Below the pieces are notes generated by a model that was given only the letters and a program-made list of their open reading frames with translations, made no database searches and was not told where the DNA came from. A stretch of DNA of 64,000 nt, from NCBI RefSeq assembly GCF_947492645.1, contig NZ_CANLMZ010000005.1, positions 124,001-188,000 of the forward strand, given 5' to 3'. The stretch comes from an uncultured Pontibacter sp. (GTDB taxonomy: Bacteria > Bacteroidota > Bacteroidia > Cytophagales > Hymenobacteraceae). Made by a program: the position numbers and the translations under genes. Of the stretch, positions 17,717-27,437 are shown one piece after another (within the stretch, counting starts at the first letter, position 1; each line of letters opens with the position of its first letter).

Positions 17717-19651
17717 ATGATACTAGATTCTAAAATCCCGGAAGGCAACTTAGCTGAAAAGTGGGATAAGCATAAATTTAATGTGAAGCTGGTAAACCCG
17801 GCTAACAAGCGTAAATACGATATTATTGTTGTTGGTACTGGTTTGGCAGGTGCATCTGCAGCTGCTACTTTTGGTGAGCTTGGCTATAATGTGAAAGCAT
17901 TTTGCTTCCAGGATTCTCCTCGCCGCGCGCACTCAATTGCCGCACAGGGTGGTATCAACGCAGCTAAAAACTACCAGAACGACGGTGACTCTATTTTCCG
18001 TTTGTTCTACGATACAATTAAAGGTGGTGACTACCGTGCACGTGAGGCCAACGTTTACCGCCTGGCACAGGTTTCGGTAGATATCATTGACCAATGCGTA
18101 GCACAAGGTGTTCCATTTGCCCGTGAGTACGGCGGCTTGCTAGCAAACCGCTCATTCGGTGGTGCACAGGTTTCGCGTACGTTCTACGCCCGTGGCCAGA
18201 CCGGACAGCAGCTGCTTTTAGGTGCATACTCTGCCCTTAACCGCCAGATTGCTTATGGTAAAGTAAAAATGTACCCGCGCACCGAAATGCTTGACCTGGT
18301 AATGGTTGATGGCAAGGCGCGTGGTATCGTGGTTCGTAACCTGATCACAGGTAAAATTGAATCGCATAGTGCACATGCAGTAGTGTTGGCAACAGGTGGC
18401 TACGGTAACGTATTCTTCCTTTCTACCAACGCAATGGGCTCTAACGCCACAGCAGCCTGGAGAGCACACAAAAAAGGCGCCTTGTTCGCTAACCCTTGCT
18501 ATACTCAGATTCACCCAACCTGTATACCGGTATCTGGTGGCTACCAGTCTAAGCTAACGCTTATGTCAGAGTCGCTTCGTAACGATGGCCGTGTTTGGGT
18601 TCCTAAAACTGTAGAACTGGCTCAGCGTCTGCGCAAAGGTGAAATCACAGTTAACGACATCAAAGAAGAAGACCGTGATTACTACCTGGAGCGTAAATAT
18701 CCAGCCTTCGGTAACCTGGTACCACGCGACGTAGCATCACGTAACGCAAAACTTGTTTGCGACGAAGGGCGCGGTGTAGGAGGTTCTGGCTTGGCTGTAT
18801 ACCTTGACTTTGCCGATGCAATCAAGCGCGAAGGCCAGCCGGCAATTGCTGCCAAGTATGGTAACCTGTTTGAGATGTACGCTAAGATCACAGACGAGAA
18901 CCCGTACGAAAGACCAATGCGTATTTACCCTGCTGTTCACTATACTATGGGTGGCCTTTGGGTAGATTATAACCTGATGACTAATATCCCTGGTTTATAT
19001 GCAACAGGCGAGTGTAACTTCTCTGACCACGGTGCAAACCGCTTAGGTGCATCTGCCCTGATGCAAGGTCTTGCTGATGGTTACTTCGTTATTCCTTATA
19101 CTATCGGTGACTATCTGGCTAAAACGCCTTACGATAAAGTTGGTACCGATCACCCTGCGTTTAAAGAAGCAGAGGCTGCTGTTATTGCTAAAAACAACCA
19201 GCTTTTAGGCATCAACGGTACACGTACGGTAGATGATTTCCATAAGGCGCTTGGCCAGATTATGTGGGATTACTGCGGTATGGCCCGTAACGCTGAAGGC
19301 CTGCGTTTTGCCAAGCAGGAAATTCGTAAGCTGCGCGACGAGTTCTGGAGAGATGTTAAAGTTGTTGGTGTAAACGAAGAACTGAACATCACACTTGAGA
19401 AAGCAAACCGTGTTGCTGACTTCCTTGAACTAGGCGAGTTGATGGTAGATGACGCGCTGCACAGAAACGAGTCTTGCGGTGGTCACTTCCGTGAAGAGTA
19501 CCAGACCCCTGAGAACGAAGCCCTTCGTGACGATGAGAACTTTGCATACGTAGCTGCCTGGGAGTTTACAGGTGTAGGCAACGATCCGGTTCTGCACAAA
19601 GAAGAACTTCAGTTCGAAAACGTGAAGCTAACACAGCGTAGCTATAAATAA
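17717..19651 (+). CDS. sdhA: Succinate dehydrogenase/fumarate reductase flavoprotein subunit
   Basis: Catalytic subunit with covalent FAD that interconverts succinate and fumarate on the cytoplasmic face. The dinucleotide fold [20 protein letters not shown] is at about 38-57. The flavin-linking His lies in [18 protein letters not shown], and the substrate-site segments are [26 protein letters not shown] and [11 protein letters not shown]. Length 644 is normal for the B. subtilis-like type. It lies 20 bases after sdhC. The following 80-base spacer before sdhB is built of repetitive words. Confidence 0.96.
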   Translation: MILDSKIPEGNLAEKWDKHKFNVKLVNPANKRKYDIIVVGTGLAGASAAATFGELGYNVKAFCFQDSPRRAHSIAAQGGINAAKNYQNDGDSIFRLFYDTIKGGDYRAREANVYRLAQVSVDIIDQCVAQGVPFAREYGGLLANRSFGGAQVSRTFYARGQTGQQLLLGAYSALNRQIAYGKVKMYPRTEMLDLVMVDGKARGIVVRNLITGKIESHSAHAVVLATGGYGNVFFLSTNAMGSNATAAWRAHKKGALFANPCYTQIHPTCIPVSGGYQSKLTLMSESLRNDGRVWVPKTVELAQRLRKGEITVNDIKEEDRDYYLERKYPAFGNLVPRDVASRNAKLVCDEGRGVGGSGLAVYLDFADAIKREGQPAIAAKYGNLFEMYAKITDENPYERPMRIYPAVHYTMGGLWVDYNLMTNIPGLYATGECNFSDHGANRLGASALMQGLADGYFVIPYTIGDYLAKTPYDKVGTDHPAFKEAEAAVIAKNNQLLGINGTRTVDDFHKALGQIMWDYCGMARNAEGLRFAKQEIRKLRDEFWRDVKVVGVNEELNITLEKANRVADFLELGELMVDDALHRNESCGGHFREEYQTPENEALRDDENFAYVAAWEFTGVGNDPVLHKEELQFENVKLTQRSYK

Positions 19652-19731
19652 TTGATCATGAATAATTATAAGTGTTTCATACTTACTGATTCATTTGTAA
19701 TTCTTAATTCGTAATTCATAATTGAAATAAG
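19652..19731. repeat. AT-rich repetitive spacer between sdhA and sdhB
   Basis: 80-base spacer made of degenerate AATTC/GAATAATT words (for example AATTCTTAATTCGTAATTC near 19699) with loose dyad symmetry about its middle. It interrupts an otherwise tightly packed operon. Similar word-like spacers occur in the paa operon. Confidence 0.55.
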
Positions 19732-20517
19732 ATGGCTGGAAGTAATCCAAATGCTAAACCAATGGACCTGACACTAAAGGTTTGGCGCCAAAAAGATAAA
19801 GATGCAGCAGGTTCTATGGTTACATATCCTGTGAAGGGTATATCTCCGGATATGTCTTTCCTGGAAATGCTGGACGTGCTGAACGAAGATATACTTCGTA
19901 GAGGCGAAGATCCTATTGCCTTTGACCACGATTGCCGCGAAGGTATCTGCGGTATGTGTAGCTTGTTCATCAATGGCCGTGCGCATGGCCCAGAGCGTGG
20001 TACAACTACGTGCCAGCTGCACATGCGCCACTTTAACGACGGTGATACCATTACCATTGAGCCTTGGAGAGCTGCTGCTTTCCCGGTGCACAAAGACTTG
20101 GTAGTAGACCGTTCTGCGTTTGATCGTATTCAGCAGGCTGGTGGCTATGTATCTGTAAACACAGGTGGTGTGCCAGACGCAAATGCTATTCCTATTCCAA
20201 AATCAATTGCTGACAAGGCTTTTGACGCAGCTACTTGTATTCAGTGTGGTGCCTGTGTGGCAGCATGTAAAAATGCCTCTGCCATGCTGTTTGTTTCTGC
20301 AAAGGTATCTCAGCTGGCTATGTTGCCACAAGGTAAGGCTGAGCGTAAGACACGTGCAGAGAACATGGTGGCCCAGATGGATATCGAAGGCTTCGGTGCT
20401 TGTACTAACATTGGTTCTTGTGCAGCTGAGTGCCCGGTAGGTATCTCTTTAGAGAACATTGCGATGCTACGAAGAGAGTATATCTCAGCTACGGCTACCT
20501 CAGAGAATCTCGCTTAA
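19732..20517 (+). CDS. sdhB: Succinate dehydrogenase/fumarate reductase iron-sulfur subunit
   Basis: 261-residue electron-transfer subunit of complex II. The N-terminal ferredoxin domain has the [2Fe-2S] ligands in [15 protein letters not shown] plus C near TTCQLHM. The C-terminal domain has the [14 protein letters not shown] and [15 protein letters not shown] motifs for the [4Fe-4S] and [3Fe-4S] clusters. All ligands are present. Last gene of the operon, followed within 22 bases by a terminator. Confidence 0.96.
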   Translation: MAGSNPNAKPMDLTLKVWRQKDKDAAGSMVTYPVKGISPDMSFLEMLDVLNEDILRRGEDPIAFDHDCREGICGMCSLFINGRAHGPERGTTTCQLHMRHFNDGDTITIEPWRAAAFPVHKDLVVDRSAFDRIQQAGGYVSVNTGGVPDANAIPIPKSIADKAFDAATCIQCGACVAACKNASAMLFVSAKVSQLAMLPQGKAERKTRAENMVAQMDIEGFGACTNIGSCAAECPVGISLENIAMLRREYISATATSENLA

Positions 20518-20538
20518 AAGCATAAGGCATTCATACAG

Positions 20539-20572
20539 AAAAGGCGAGGCAGGCAACTGCTCCTCGCCTTTT
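20539..20572 (+). terminator. Terminator of the sdh operon
   Basis: 11-bp stem (20539-20549 and 20562-20572) with GGCGAGG/CCTCGCC core, 12-nt loop and a T-rich tail. Confidence 0.85.
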
Positions 20573-20658
20573 TCTTTTGCAACATATCAAGTATACTTGC
20601 AGCAAGTATAACCTTAGCGCAGTATAAGTGTTAAGGAAATATAAAATAACATCATATA

Positions 20659-21183
20659 ATGATCACATTACTATCGGGCACAAACAGGCCTGCATCAAAT
20701 TCCAGAGCTGTTGTAGATATGTATGCTAAGCTACTGGAGGCACGTGGCATCAGCTACCAGATTTTAGACCTAGCCGACTTACCAGGAGACTTCACAACCT
20801 CTGCTCTATATGATAATGTAGGTAAAAATGAAAAGTTCAATAAGCTGAGCAGCCTGATTGCTGCATCTGATAAGTTTGTGTTTGTTGTTCCCGAGTATAA
20901 TTCCTCCTTCCCTGGTGTACTAAAAGCATTTATTGATGGACTAGATTACCCCAATACCTTCCGGGATAAGAAAGGGGCCTTAATCGGCATATCATCGGGT
21001 ATGCAAGGCAGCGGCCTCTCACTTAGTCACCTGACAGATATACTTAACTACCTTGGTATGCACGTGATGGCCATGAAACCTAAATTCGCACATATAGAAA
21101 AGAACTTTGACGGCAGCAAACTAACAAATGAGTTGTACCAGGAGCTATTGGAGCAGCATGTAGAACAGTTTATAAAGTTCTAG
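20659..21183 (+). CDS. NAD(P)H-dependent FMN reductase
   Basis: 174-residue flavodoxin-fold reductase of the NADPH-dependent FMN reductase family. The N-terminal LLSGTNRPASNSRAV is the phosphate loop for FMN, and VPEYNSSFPGVLKAFIDG (about 79-96) is the family signature. It may reduce flavin, quinones or azo compounds; the physiological acceptor is unknown. Monocistronic between two strong terminators. Confidence 0.9.
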   Translation: MITLLSGTNRPASNSRAVVDMYAKLLEARGISYQILDLADLPGDFTTSALYDNVGKNEKFNKLSSLIAASDKFVFVVPEYNSSFPGVLKAFIDGLDYPNTFRDKKGALIGISSGMQGSGLSLSHLTDILNYLGMHVMAMKPKFAHIEKNFDGSKLTNELYQELLEQHVEQFIKF

Positions 21184-21222
21184 CTTTTGTAGCAGGTATA
21201 AGCTAAACCTACGTTTAAGACC

Positions 21223-21272
21223 TTTAAAACGAGAAAGGGCCGCAGTAAACCGCGGCCCTTTCTCGTTTTAAA
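21223..21272. terminator. Bidirectional terminator, FMN reductase / dcw cluster
   Basis: Perfect 21-bp inverted repeat (21223-21243 and 21252-21272) with an 8-nt loop. It closes the 15-kb dcw operon on the minus strand, 13 bases after the ftsZ stop, and the reductase on the plus strand. Confidence 0.93.
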
Positions 21273-21284
21273 CTTAATTGTTAT

Positions 21285-22823
21285 TTAGTCAACATTATCG
21301 TGCAGGAAACGATTGTCGCCTAGTATCTCATTGTCATCATTTAAGTTGAAGCGCGATATGCTACGCTCAGAAGAATGCGACACCTTCTCAAGTGATACAT
21401 TGCGGCGCAGGTAGGCAGGAACATCCAACTTTTCTTTGATAGCCTCTGAAGTTATTTCAGAGCTAAGCATGCGCAGGCGCTCACGGCGTTCCTCAGCACG
21501 GCGCTGCATCAGTTCACGATCTTCAGCAATTCGCTCAGCTTCTCTAGCAGCACGATCTTCGTCGTTTGATACTGAAGCAAAGAAATCGTTCTGAGAATTG
21601 CTATCCAAAGTATAAATGGTGCGCTGTGGCTGCTCTACTGGTCTGCGTGCAGGTTGTTGCTGCTCATAGGTCTGCTGTGGTGCGGCCGGGGCCGGAGCAG
21701 GCGTCTGAGGCATCGCAACAGGAGCAACTACAGGTTTCGCTACAAAAGCAGCTACTTCAGGAGTTTCTACTTTAGCAGGCTCAGCAACTTCAATTTTTTT
21801 TTGGCTTTCCAGATCAAAAACAGTCTTCTTAGGCTCCATGATGTTATCAGAGCTGCTGGCAAAGCCAGTTGCTATAACAGTAACACGGATGCTCTGACCA
21901 AGCGAAGAGTCGATGCCATGGCCGAAAATCACTTCAGCTTCCTGGCCTGCCTTGTCCTGGATGTATTCTGTGATTTCGGTTAACTCGTCCATTTCCAGTT
22001 CTGCCTGCTCACCAGACATAATAGAAAGAAGGATTTTCTGAGCACCGTGAATATCTGTGTTGTTAAGCAACGGAGAAGAAAGAGCTTCTTCGGCAGCGCG
22101 TAACGCACGGCCCTCGCCCTCTGTCGTAGCAGAACCCATAACTGCAGCGCCAGAGTCTTTCATAACCGTTTTCACGTCTTCAAAGTCCACGTTAACCTCA
22201 GCTGTAACCGTAATAATTTCGGCAATAGACTTAGCTGCTGTGGTTAATACGTTGTCCGCTTTCGCGAAAGCCTCACGGATAGTCAGGTTACCGAACATCT
22301 CGCGCAGCTTGTCGTTGAGGATCACAAGTATAGTATCGCAGTTCTCGCTAAGTTCTTTTACACCATTTTCGGCAGCTGTCTTCTTCTTTTTGCCCTCGAA
22401 GGCAAAAGGAGCAGTTACAATACCTACAGTCAGGATACCAAGTTCTTTGGCAACTTTAGCAATAACCGGTGCAGCACCAGTACCGGTACCACCACCCATA
22501 CCAGCCGTAATAAACACCATTTTGGTGTCAGAGCTAAGCATTTCGCGGATTTCCTCTTTGCTTTCCAGGGCAGCGTGTTTGCCTTTTTCAGGGTTAGCAC
22601 CAGCTCCAAGACCTTCCGTAAGGTTTTGCCCGATGGCAAGCTTAGTAGGTACGCTGCTGCTTTTCAAGGCTTGGGCATCGGTGTTACATATAATAAACTC
22701 GACATCTTTGATGCCTTGGCTATACATGTGGTTAACAGCGTTGCTTCCACCGCCCCCGACGCCAATCACCTTAATGATGGACTTACTGCTTGATGGTAAG
22801 TCAAAAGTGTACATTGAAGTCAT
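21285..22823 (-). CDS. ftsZ: Cell division GTPase FtsZ
   Basis: Tubulin homologue that forms the division ring. The GTP-binding loops GVGGGGSNAV (about 21-30) and GGGTGTGAAP (110-119), and the T7 region with NVDFEDVKTVM, are all intact. The core ends near residue 330. A long, low-complexity linker of about 150 residues rich in Pro/Ala/Gln follows, then a conserved C-terminal peptide region (IPAYLRR-like VPAYLRRNVSL). Total length 512 is long, as in other Bacteroidota. Start may be residue 1 or Met4 (MYTFDLP). Last gene of the dcw cluster. Confidence 0.96.
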   Translation of the reverse strand: MTSMYTFDLPSSSKSIIKVIGVGGGGSNAVNHMYSQGIKDVEFIICNTDAQALKSSSVPTKLAIGQNLTEGLGAGANPEKGKHAALESKEEIREMLSSDTKMVFITAGMGGGTGTGAAPVIAKVAKELGILTVGIVTAPFAFEGKKKKTAAENGVKELSENCDTILVILNDKLREMFGNLTIREAFAKADNVLTTAAKSIAEIITVTAEVNVDFEDVKTVMKDSGAAVMGSATTEGEGRALRAAEEALSSPLLNNTDIHGAQKILLSIMSGEQAELEMDELTEITEYIQDKAGQEAEVIFGHGIDSSLGQSIRVTVIATGFASSSDNIMEPKKTVFDLESQKKIEVAEPAKVETPEVAAFVAKPVVAPVAMPQTPAPAPAAPQQTYEQQQPARRPVEQPQRTIYTLDSNSQNDFFASVSNDEDRAAREAERIAEDRELMQRRAEERRERLRMLSSEITSEAIKEKLDVPAYLRRNVSLEKVSHSSERSISRFNLNDDNEILGDNRFLHDNVD

Positions 22824-22849
22824 GCTAATTTCTCCTGCTCTATAATGGG

Positions 22850-24160
22850 TTAATAACTTTGTTTATTGTCTATGTCGTCAGACAAAAAGCCCTTGATCAT
22901 CTGGAAAAGACCGCCATTGCTTTCTTTAGCAGCCTTTTGGGTAGTAGTTGGCTTCTTGTATTCTGTTTGTTCTTGCTGCGTTTCAGTATAGCCTGCTGCC
23001 ATCTGATCGATAGACTGATAACCTGCCAACACCAAACCTACACTTGTTGCATACATTGGGCTCTTTACGGCATCAATCTTAGATTTACCCAGGTGCTCGT
23101 TCGGATAACCGATACGTGTATCCATTCCTGTAATGTACTCCACCAACTGCACCAGATTCTGCAACTGAGACCCTCCCCCTGTAACAACGATGCCCGCTGC
23201 TAAGCTATTGGCATACCCTGAACGAACAATCTCAGCGTATATCAGTTCCACTATCTCCTCCATTCTCGCCTCAATAATGTAGGCAAGGTTTTTCAAAGAT
23301 ATCTCTTTTGGCGTTCTATCGCGCAATCCTGGTATCGAAACAATCTCATTTTCAGAGGCTTCGTCTGCAATTGCTTTACCAAACTTCACTTTAAGCTGCT
23401 CTGCCTGGTTTTGCATCACCATACAGCCTTGCTTGATATCAGAAGTTATGATGTTACCCCCAAACGGAAGAACTGCTGTATGCCGGATGATATTGTCTTT
23501 AAAGATGGCTAAATCTGTTGTGCCGCCGCCAATATCTACTAATACAACACCTGCTTCCTTCTCCTCATCGCTTAGCACCGACATGCACGAAGCAAGCGGC
23601 TCCAGGATAAGGTTCTCTACCGCAAGACCGGCACGCGTTACGCATTTATTAATGTTATTGATAGCGTTTGACTGTGCTGTGATAATATGGAAGTTGCCCT
23701 CCAAACGCACACCAGACATACCCACCGGATCAATAATGCCTTCTTCGTAATCCACTTTATACTCTTGTGGCATTACGTGAATAATCTCGCTACCGGGAGG
23801 TGTTACCAAACGGTACATGTCATTTGTTAGGCGGTTAACATCCTCTACGGTAATCTCGTGGTCTGTTACCTGGCGTGTAATGCTGCCGTTGTGCAGTAAA
23901 CTTTTGATATGCTGACCGGCAATCCCTACGTTCACTACGCCAATGTTGATACCTGACTGCTCTTCGGCCTGGCGGATCGCTTTTTTGATGGCCTCAACAG
24001 TCTTATCGATGTTGCTGACCATGCCACGTACCACGCCCTCCGATACCGCTTTGCCCATGCCAAGTATCTCCAGCTTTCCAAACTCATTTTTCCGACCAAC
24101 AAGTGCGCAAACTTTGGTTGTGCCAATGTCCAAGCCTACTACTATTTTGTCGTTCTGCAT
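22850..24160 (-). CDS. ftsA: Cell division actin-like protein FtsA
   Basis: Tethers FtsZ to the membrane. The 436-residue actin-fold ATPase begins VVGLDIGTTKVCALVG. It carries a VVLVDIGGGTTDLAIF phosphate-2 loop and GIVVTGGGSQL adenosine motif. The C-terminus ends in an amphipathic segment (GGLFQMIKGFLSDDI) that serves as the membrane target. Located directly before ftsZ, 26 bases apart, as in most bacteria. Confidence 0.95.
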   Translation of the reverse strand: MQNDKIVVGLDIGTTKVCALVGRKNEFGKLEILGMGKAVSEGVVRGMVSNIDKTVEAIKKAIRQAEEQSGINIGVVNVGIAGQHIKSLLHNGSITRQVTDHEITVEDVNRLTNDMYRLVTPPGSEIIHVMPQEYKVDYEEGIIDPVGMSGVRLEGNFHIITAQSNAINNINKCVTRAGLAVENLILEPLASCMSVLSDEEKEAGVVLVDIGGGTTDLAIFKDNIIRHTAVLPFGGNIITSDIKQGCMVMQNQAEQLKVKFGKAIADEASENEIVSIPGLRDRTPKEISLKNLAYIIEARMEEIVELIYAEIVRSGYANSLAAGIVVTGGGSQLQNLVQLVEYITGMDTRIGYPNEHLGKSKIDAVKSPMYATSVGLVLAGYQSIDQMAAGYTETQQEQTEYKKPTTTQKAAKESNGGLFQMIKGFLSDDIDNKQSY

Positions 24161-24170
24161 ATCTGTATAT

Positions 24171-24932
24171 TTATTCGCAAATAATCTGATCTTCGTACTC
24201 TACATTCACTCTTTTATATTCGTCCCAGCCCATTACAGGCAGCACTTCTTTATAAAAGATCATCAGTTTCCTGAATTTTGGTTCTACTTCGGTGGGTTTA
24301 CCAAACTCTATGGTATGCTCCCCCACTTGCGGCAGAAACGAAATTTTCCCTTTGCCGTCAATGTGCATTTGGGCAATCTGTGCCTTCCAGAACTGGTCGT
24401 TCTCAATGAACTGCAGCAAAGAAAGGTAAGCCTGTCCTGTTGAATCCTGAAAGAACTCACGATCCAGGTTCTTTAATAAAGCCGACTTGGTTATTGGTAT
24501 TACACGAGCGGTGTATCTGTCTGAGAGTGGAAGGATGTTGCCCTCCGCATCTATATAGACATCTTGGTCTGGTCGTATAATTCTAGCAATAGGCCTATTC
24601 TGTTTTACTTTAACATGAATATTTCCGTCTAGCCCCCGGTATACTTCGGCATCTTTTACAAATTTATTTGCTTCGATGCGTTTTTCCAGGTTTTTAAGAT
24701 CAATATTGCGGTTCGGAAGCCCTTCTAATTTGCGATCTCCTTCACGTGTTAAAAGGTCTCTTACTTCCTTATCCCCAATAAAGTAATTATTGTACTCATT
24801 ATCAATATTTATTGACACTTTCTTACAGATTTTTTCATTTTGCCTAGAATCAGCAAAACCTGCGAGAGCGCCAATCGATATGATGCTACAACCTGCAAAA
24901 ATTAAAGATTTTATTTTACTATTCAAGCCCAT
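24171..24932 (-). CDS. ftsQ: Cell division protein FtsQ
   Basis: 253-residue bitopic protein of the divisome FtsQLB subcomplex. One N-terminal membrane helix (about 8-26) is followed by a periplasmic POTRA-like region (INIDNEYNNYFIGDKEVRDLL...). Then comes the beta domain with QNRPIARIIRPDQDVYIDAEG, the conserved FtsQ segment. Overlaps murC by 14 bases. Position between murC and ftsA confirms the call. Confidence 0.9.
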   Translation of the reverse strand: MGLNSKIKSLIFAGCSIISIGALAGFADSRQNEKICKKVSINIDNEYNNYFIGDKEVRDLLTREGDRKLEGLPNRNIDLKNLEKRIEANKFVKDAEVYRGLDGNIHVKVKQNRPIARIIRPDQDVYIDAEGNILPLSDRYTARVIPITKSALLKNLDREFFQDSTGQAYLSLLQFIENDQFWKAQIAQMHIDGKGKISFLPQVGEHTIEFGKPTEVEPKFRKLMIFYKEVLPVMGWDEYKRVNVEYEDQIICE

Positions 24933-26328
24933 GACCTTCTTTTTCTAAAAAATTTCTGATAGGCTTTACCAGCGTGTCGATATCACCGGCTCCAACAGTT
25001 GCCAATACATCAAAATCGCTGTTTTTAAGCAAATTCTCAATTATATTTTCTTTGTGCAATATTTCTTTATGGTTGCACGTAACCTGCTCTAAAATCAGCT
25101 CTGAGTTTACTCCCTGAATTGGTTTTTCCCGTGCCGGATAGATATCCAGCAGCACCAGCTCGTCGGCCATACTTAAGCTTTGGGCAAACTCTGCTGCAAA
25201 GTCACGTGTACGGGTGTACAGGTGCGGCTGAAATAGCACTTTAATTCGCTTGTTTGGGTATAGCGCACGCAGCGACGTCATAAAAGCTTCAATCTCTTTG
25301 GGATGATGCGCATAATCATCTACATATACTTTGCCCTGCCCTTCGTACACAAATTCAAATCGTCTTTTTACGCCGGTATAACTCGCCACTCCTGCCTTTA
25401 TACTTTGCGCATCTAGTTGCATAACCTGTGCCGCAAGTATAGCGGCTAAGGTGTTCTCCACATTATGGAAACCCGGCAAGCCCAGACGCAACCCTGCTAT
25501 ATTCCCTAGTGGGCTTTGTGCATCAAACTCGAACCAGCGACCGTTTATGCTTACATTCTGCACATGTGCCTGTCCCTTGTTTAAACCATACTTTATAACC
25601 TGCACCCCCTCCTGCACTAAGTCAGTCAATCGCGAATCCGTGCCTTCTTGTATAAATAAATGACCACCAGGTTTTACCTGGCTGATAAACTTCTGGAAAG
25701 TGCGGATCATTTCTTCAGTATCTCCATAGATATCCAGGTGATCCGGATCTGCGGATGTTACAATAGCCACATCAGGATAAAGCGTCAGAAAAGATCTGTC
25801 GTACTCATCAGCCTCTACAACTACTGTTTCACTTCCACCCTCTCCTTTACTTATCAGCAAGTTTGAGTTAAGGTTTGTAGAAATACCGCCCAGAAAAGCA
25901 GAGCAATCTACACCTGCATGACGCAGCAACTGTGTTACAATTGATGAGGTCGTCGTTTTGCCATGAGTGCCTGCAACCGCTATCGTAAATGCGCCGGAAG
26001 TGATAATCCCCAAAACCTCTGAGCGTTTTTTGATGGTGTAGCCATGCTCTCTTAGGTATGCCCACTCGGTATGCTCGGCAGGTATGGCTGGCGTCAGCAC
26101 CACCAAGGTCTGCTCTTTGTTTTCGATGATCTCCTGTGGCAGCAACGTTACATCATCTTGGTAGTGCACGCGTATTCCTTCCTGCTCTAATGCTTCGGTA
26201 AGCGGTGTGCGGGTTTTATCATAACCCCATACCGGATATCCCTTCGCATTAAACCAGCGGGCAATAGCACTCATGCCAATGCCACCGATGCCTAAAAAGT
26301 AGATATATGTATACTGCTCCAGTTTCAC
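24919..26328 (-). CDS. murC: UDP-N-acetylmuramate--L-alanine ligase
   Basis: Adds L-Ala to UDP-MurNAc in peptidoglycan precursor synthesis. Marks are the UDP-binding GIGGIGMSAIARWF, the ATP loop VAGTHGKTTTSSIV, the EADEYDRSFL segment and DDYAHHPKEIEA. The start codon is GTG and overlaps the murG stop (GTGA), so the two genes are translationally coupled. Length 469 is normal. Confidence 0.95.
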   Translation of the reverse strand: MKLEQYTYIYFLGIGGIGMSAIARWFNAKGYPVWGYDKTRTPLTEALEQEGIRVHYQDDVTLLPQEIIENKEQTLVVLTPAIPAEHTEWAYLREHGYTIKKRSEVLGIITSGAFTIAVAGTHGKTTTSSIVTQLLRHAGVDCSAFLGGISTNLNSNLLISKGEGGSETVVVEADEYDRSFLTLYPDVAIVTSADPDHLDIYGDTEEMIRTFQKFISQVKPGGHLFIQEGTDSRLTDLVQEGVQVIKYGLNKGQAHVQNVSINGRWFEFDAQSPLGNIAGLRLGLPGFHNVENTLAAILAAQVMQLDAQSIKAGVASYTGVKRRFEFVYEGQGKVYVDDYAHHPKEIEAFMTSLRALYPNKRIKVLFQPHLYTRTRDFAAEFAQSLSMADELVLLDIYPAREKPIQGVNSELILEQVTCNHKEILHKENIIENLLKNSDFDVLATVGAGDIDTLVKPIRNFLEKEGHGLE

Positions 26329-27437
26329 TTGATCAGTTTAATTAGTTCGTTTACTATGTCGGCTGCCGCATTGGGCTTGGCCATTTTAAGTATGTTCTGG
26401 CTTAGGCGCTTCTGCTCTTCCTCGTTCTGCACAAGTTGTAGGGCTGTTTGCACCAGTTTCTGCCCTGCCTCCTGGTCTCGTACAAGTATGGCTGCCTGCT
26501 GCTGCACCAATGCCATAGCATTCTTTGTCTGATGGTCTTCGGCCACATTAGGAGATGGTACCAGTATAGCGGGCTTTGCTACAAGGCAAAGCTCTGATAT
26601 TGACAAAGCGCCTGCCCTTGAGATCACCACATCTGCTGCTGCATAGGCCAGGTCCATGCGTTTTATAAAATCAAAGGCTTTTATACCTTGTGAGCTATAC
26701 TTCTGCTCCAACTCCTGCGCTTGCTGGTAAAAAGCTTTGCCAGTTTGCCAGATAAGTTGGTACCCGGCTTGCGCCAGTTGCTCTAACCCTGCGGCTATAC
26801 TTTGGTTGATGGTTCTTGCACCCAGGCTACCGCCTATCACAAGTATAGTTTTTTTATCGGCTGCAATACCAAAATGCGCAAGCGCTTCAACTCGTTTAGA
26901 GTTGCTGTCCAATATGTCGCTGCGAACGGGGTTTCCTGTTAGCACCAGCTTATCTTCCGGAAAAAAGGCAGCCATGTTTGGATATGCCACGCATACTTTA
27001 TTAACCCGTTTAGCTAACAGTTTATTTGTAATGCCAGCATAAGAATTTTGCTCCTGTATAAGCGCCGGAATCTTACGTGCTGTTGCGGCATACAATAATG
27101 GCCCGCTTGCGTACCCACCAACGCCAACTACCGCATCAGGCTTAAAGTCTTTTATGATTTTGTGCGATGCTTTTATACTTGACAACACCTTAAGCGGAAA
27201 CGACAGATTGTCTAATGTAAGCCGACGCTGGATTCCGCTAATCCATAACCCCACAATTTTATAGCCGGCCTCAGGCACTTTAGTCATTTCCATGCGGCCT
27301 TTTGCCCCCACAAAAAGAATTTCTGTGGCAGGGTTAATAGCCTTTAACTGGTTAGCAATGGCAACAGCAGGATAAATGTGCCCGCCGGTGCCGCCACCGC
27401 TTATTATCACTCTATATGGCCGCTGCTTATCAGGCAT
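26325..27437 (-). CDS. murG: UDP-GlcNAc:undecaprenyl-PP-MurNAc-pentapeptide transferase
   Basis: Forms lipid II at the inner face of the membrane. The 370-residue GT28 enzyme shows ISGGGTGGHIYPAVAIAN at the N-terminus, the GGYASGPLLYAA loop, VIGGSLGARTIN, and the UDP-GlcNAc motif SRAGALSISEL. Overlaps ftsW by 8 bases and murC by 4. The gene holds four TATACTT/AAGTATA words. Confidence 0.96.
   Translation of the reverse strand: MPDKQRPYRVIISGGGTGGHIYPAVAIANQLKAINPATEILFVGAKGRMEMTKVPEAGYKIVGLWISGIQRRLTLDNLSFPLKVLSSIKASHKIIKDFKPDAVVGVGGYASGPLLYAATARKIPALIQEQNSYAGITNKLLAKRVNKVCVAYPNMAAFFPEDKLVLTGNPVRSDILDSNSKRVEALAHFGIAADKKTILVIGGSLGARTINQSIAAGLEQLAQAGYQLIWQTGKAFYQQAQELEQKYSSQGIKAFDFIKRMDLAYAAADVVISRAGALSISELCLVAKPAILVPSPNVAEDHQTKNAMALVQQQAAILVRDQEAGQKLVQTALQLVQNEEEQKRLSQNILKMAKPNAAADIVNELIKLIK

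Noticed and set aside
22057..22845. 262-codon open frame on the plus strand opposite ftsZ
   Set aside because: It lies antisense to the conserved GTPase domain, is Ser/Pro-rich low complexity, and arises from ftsZ codon use.
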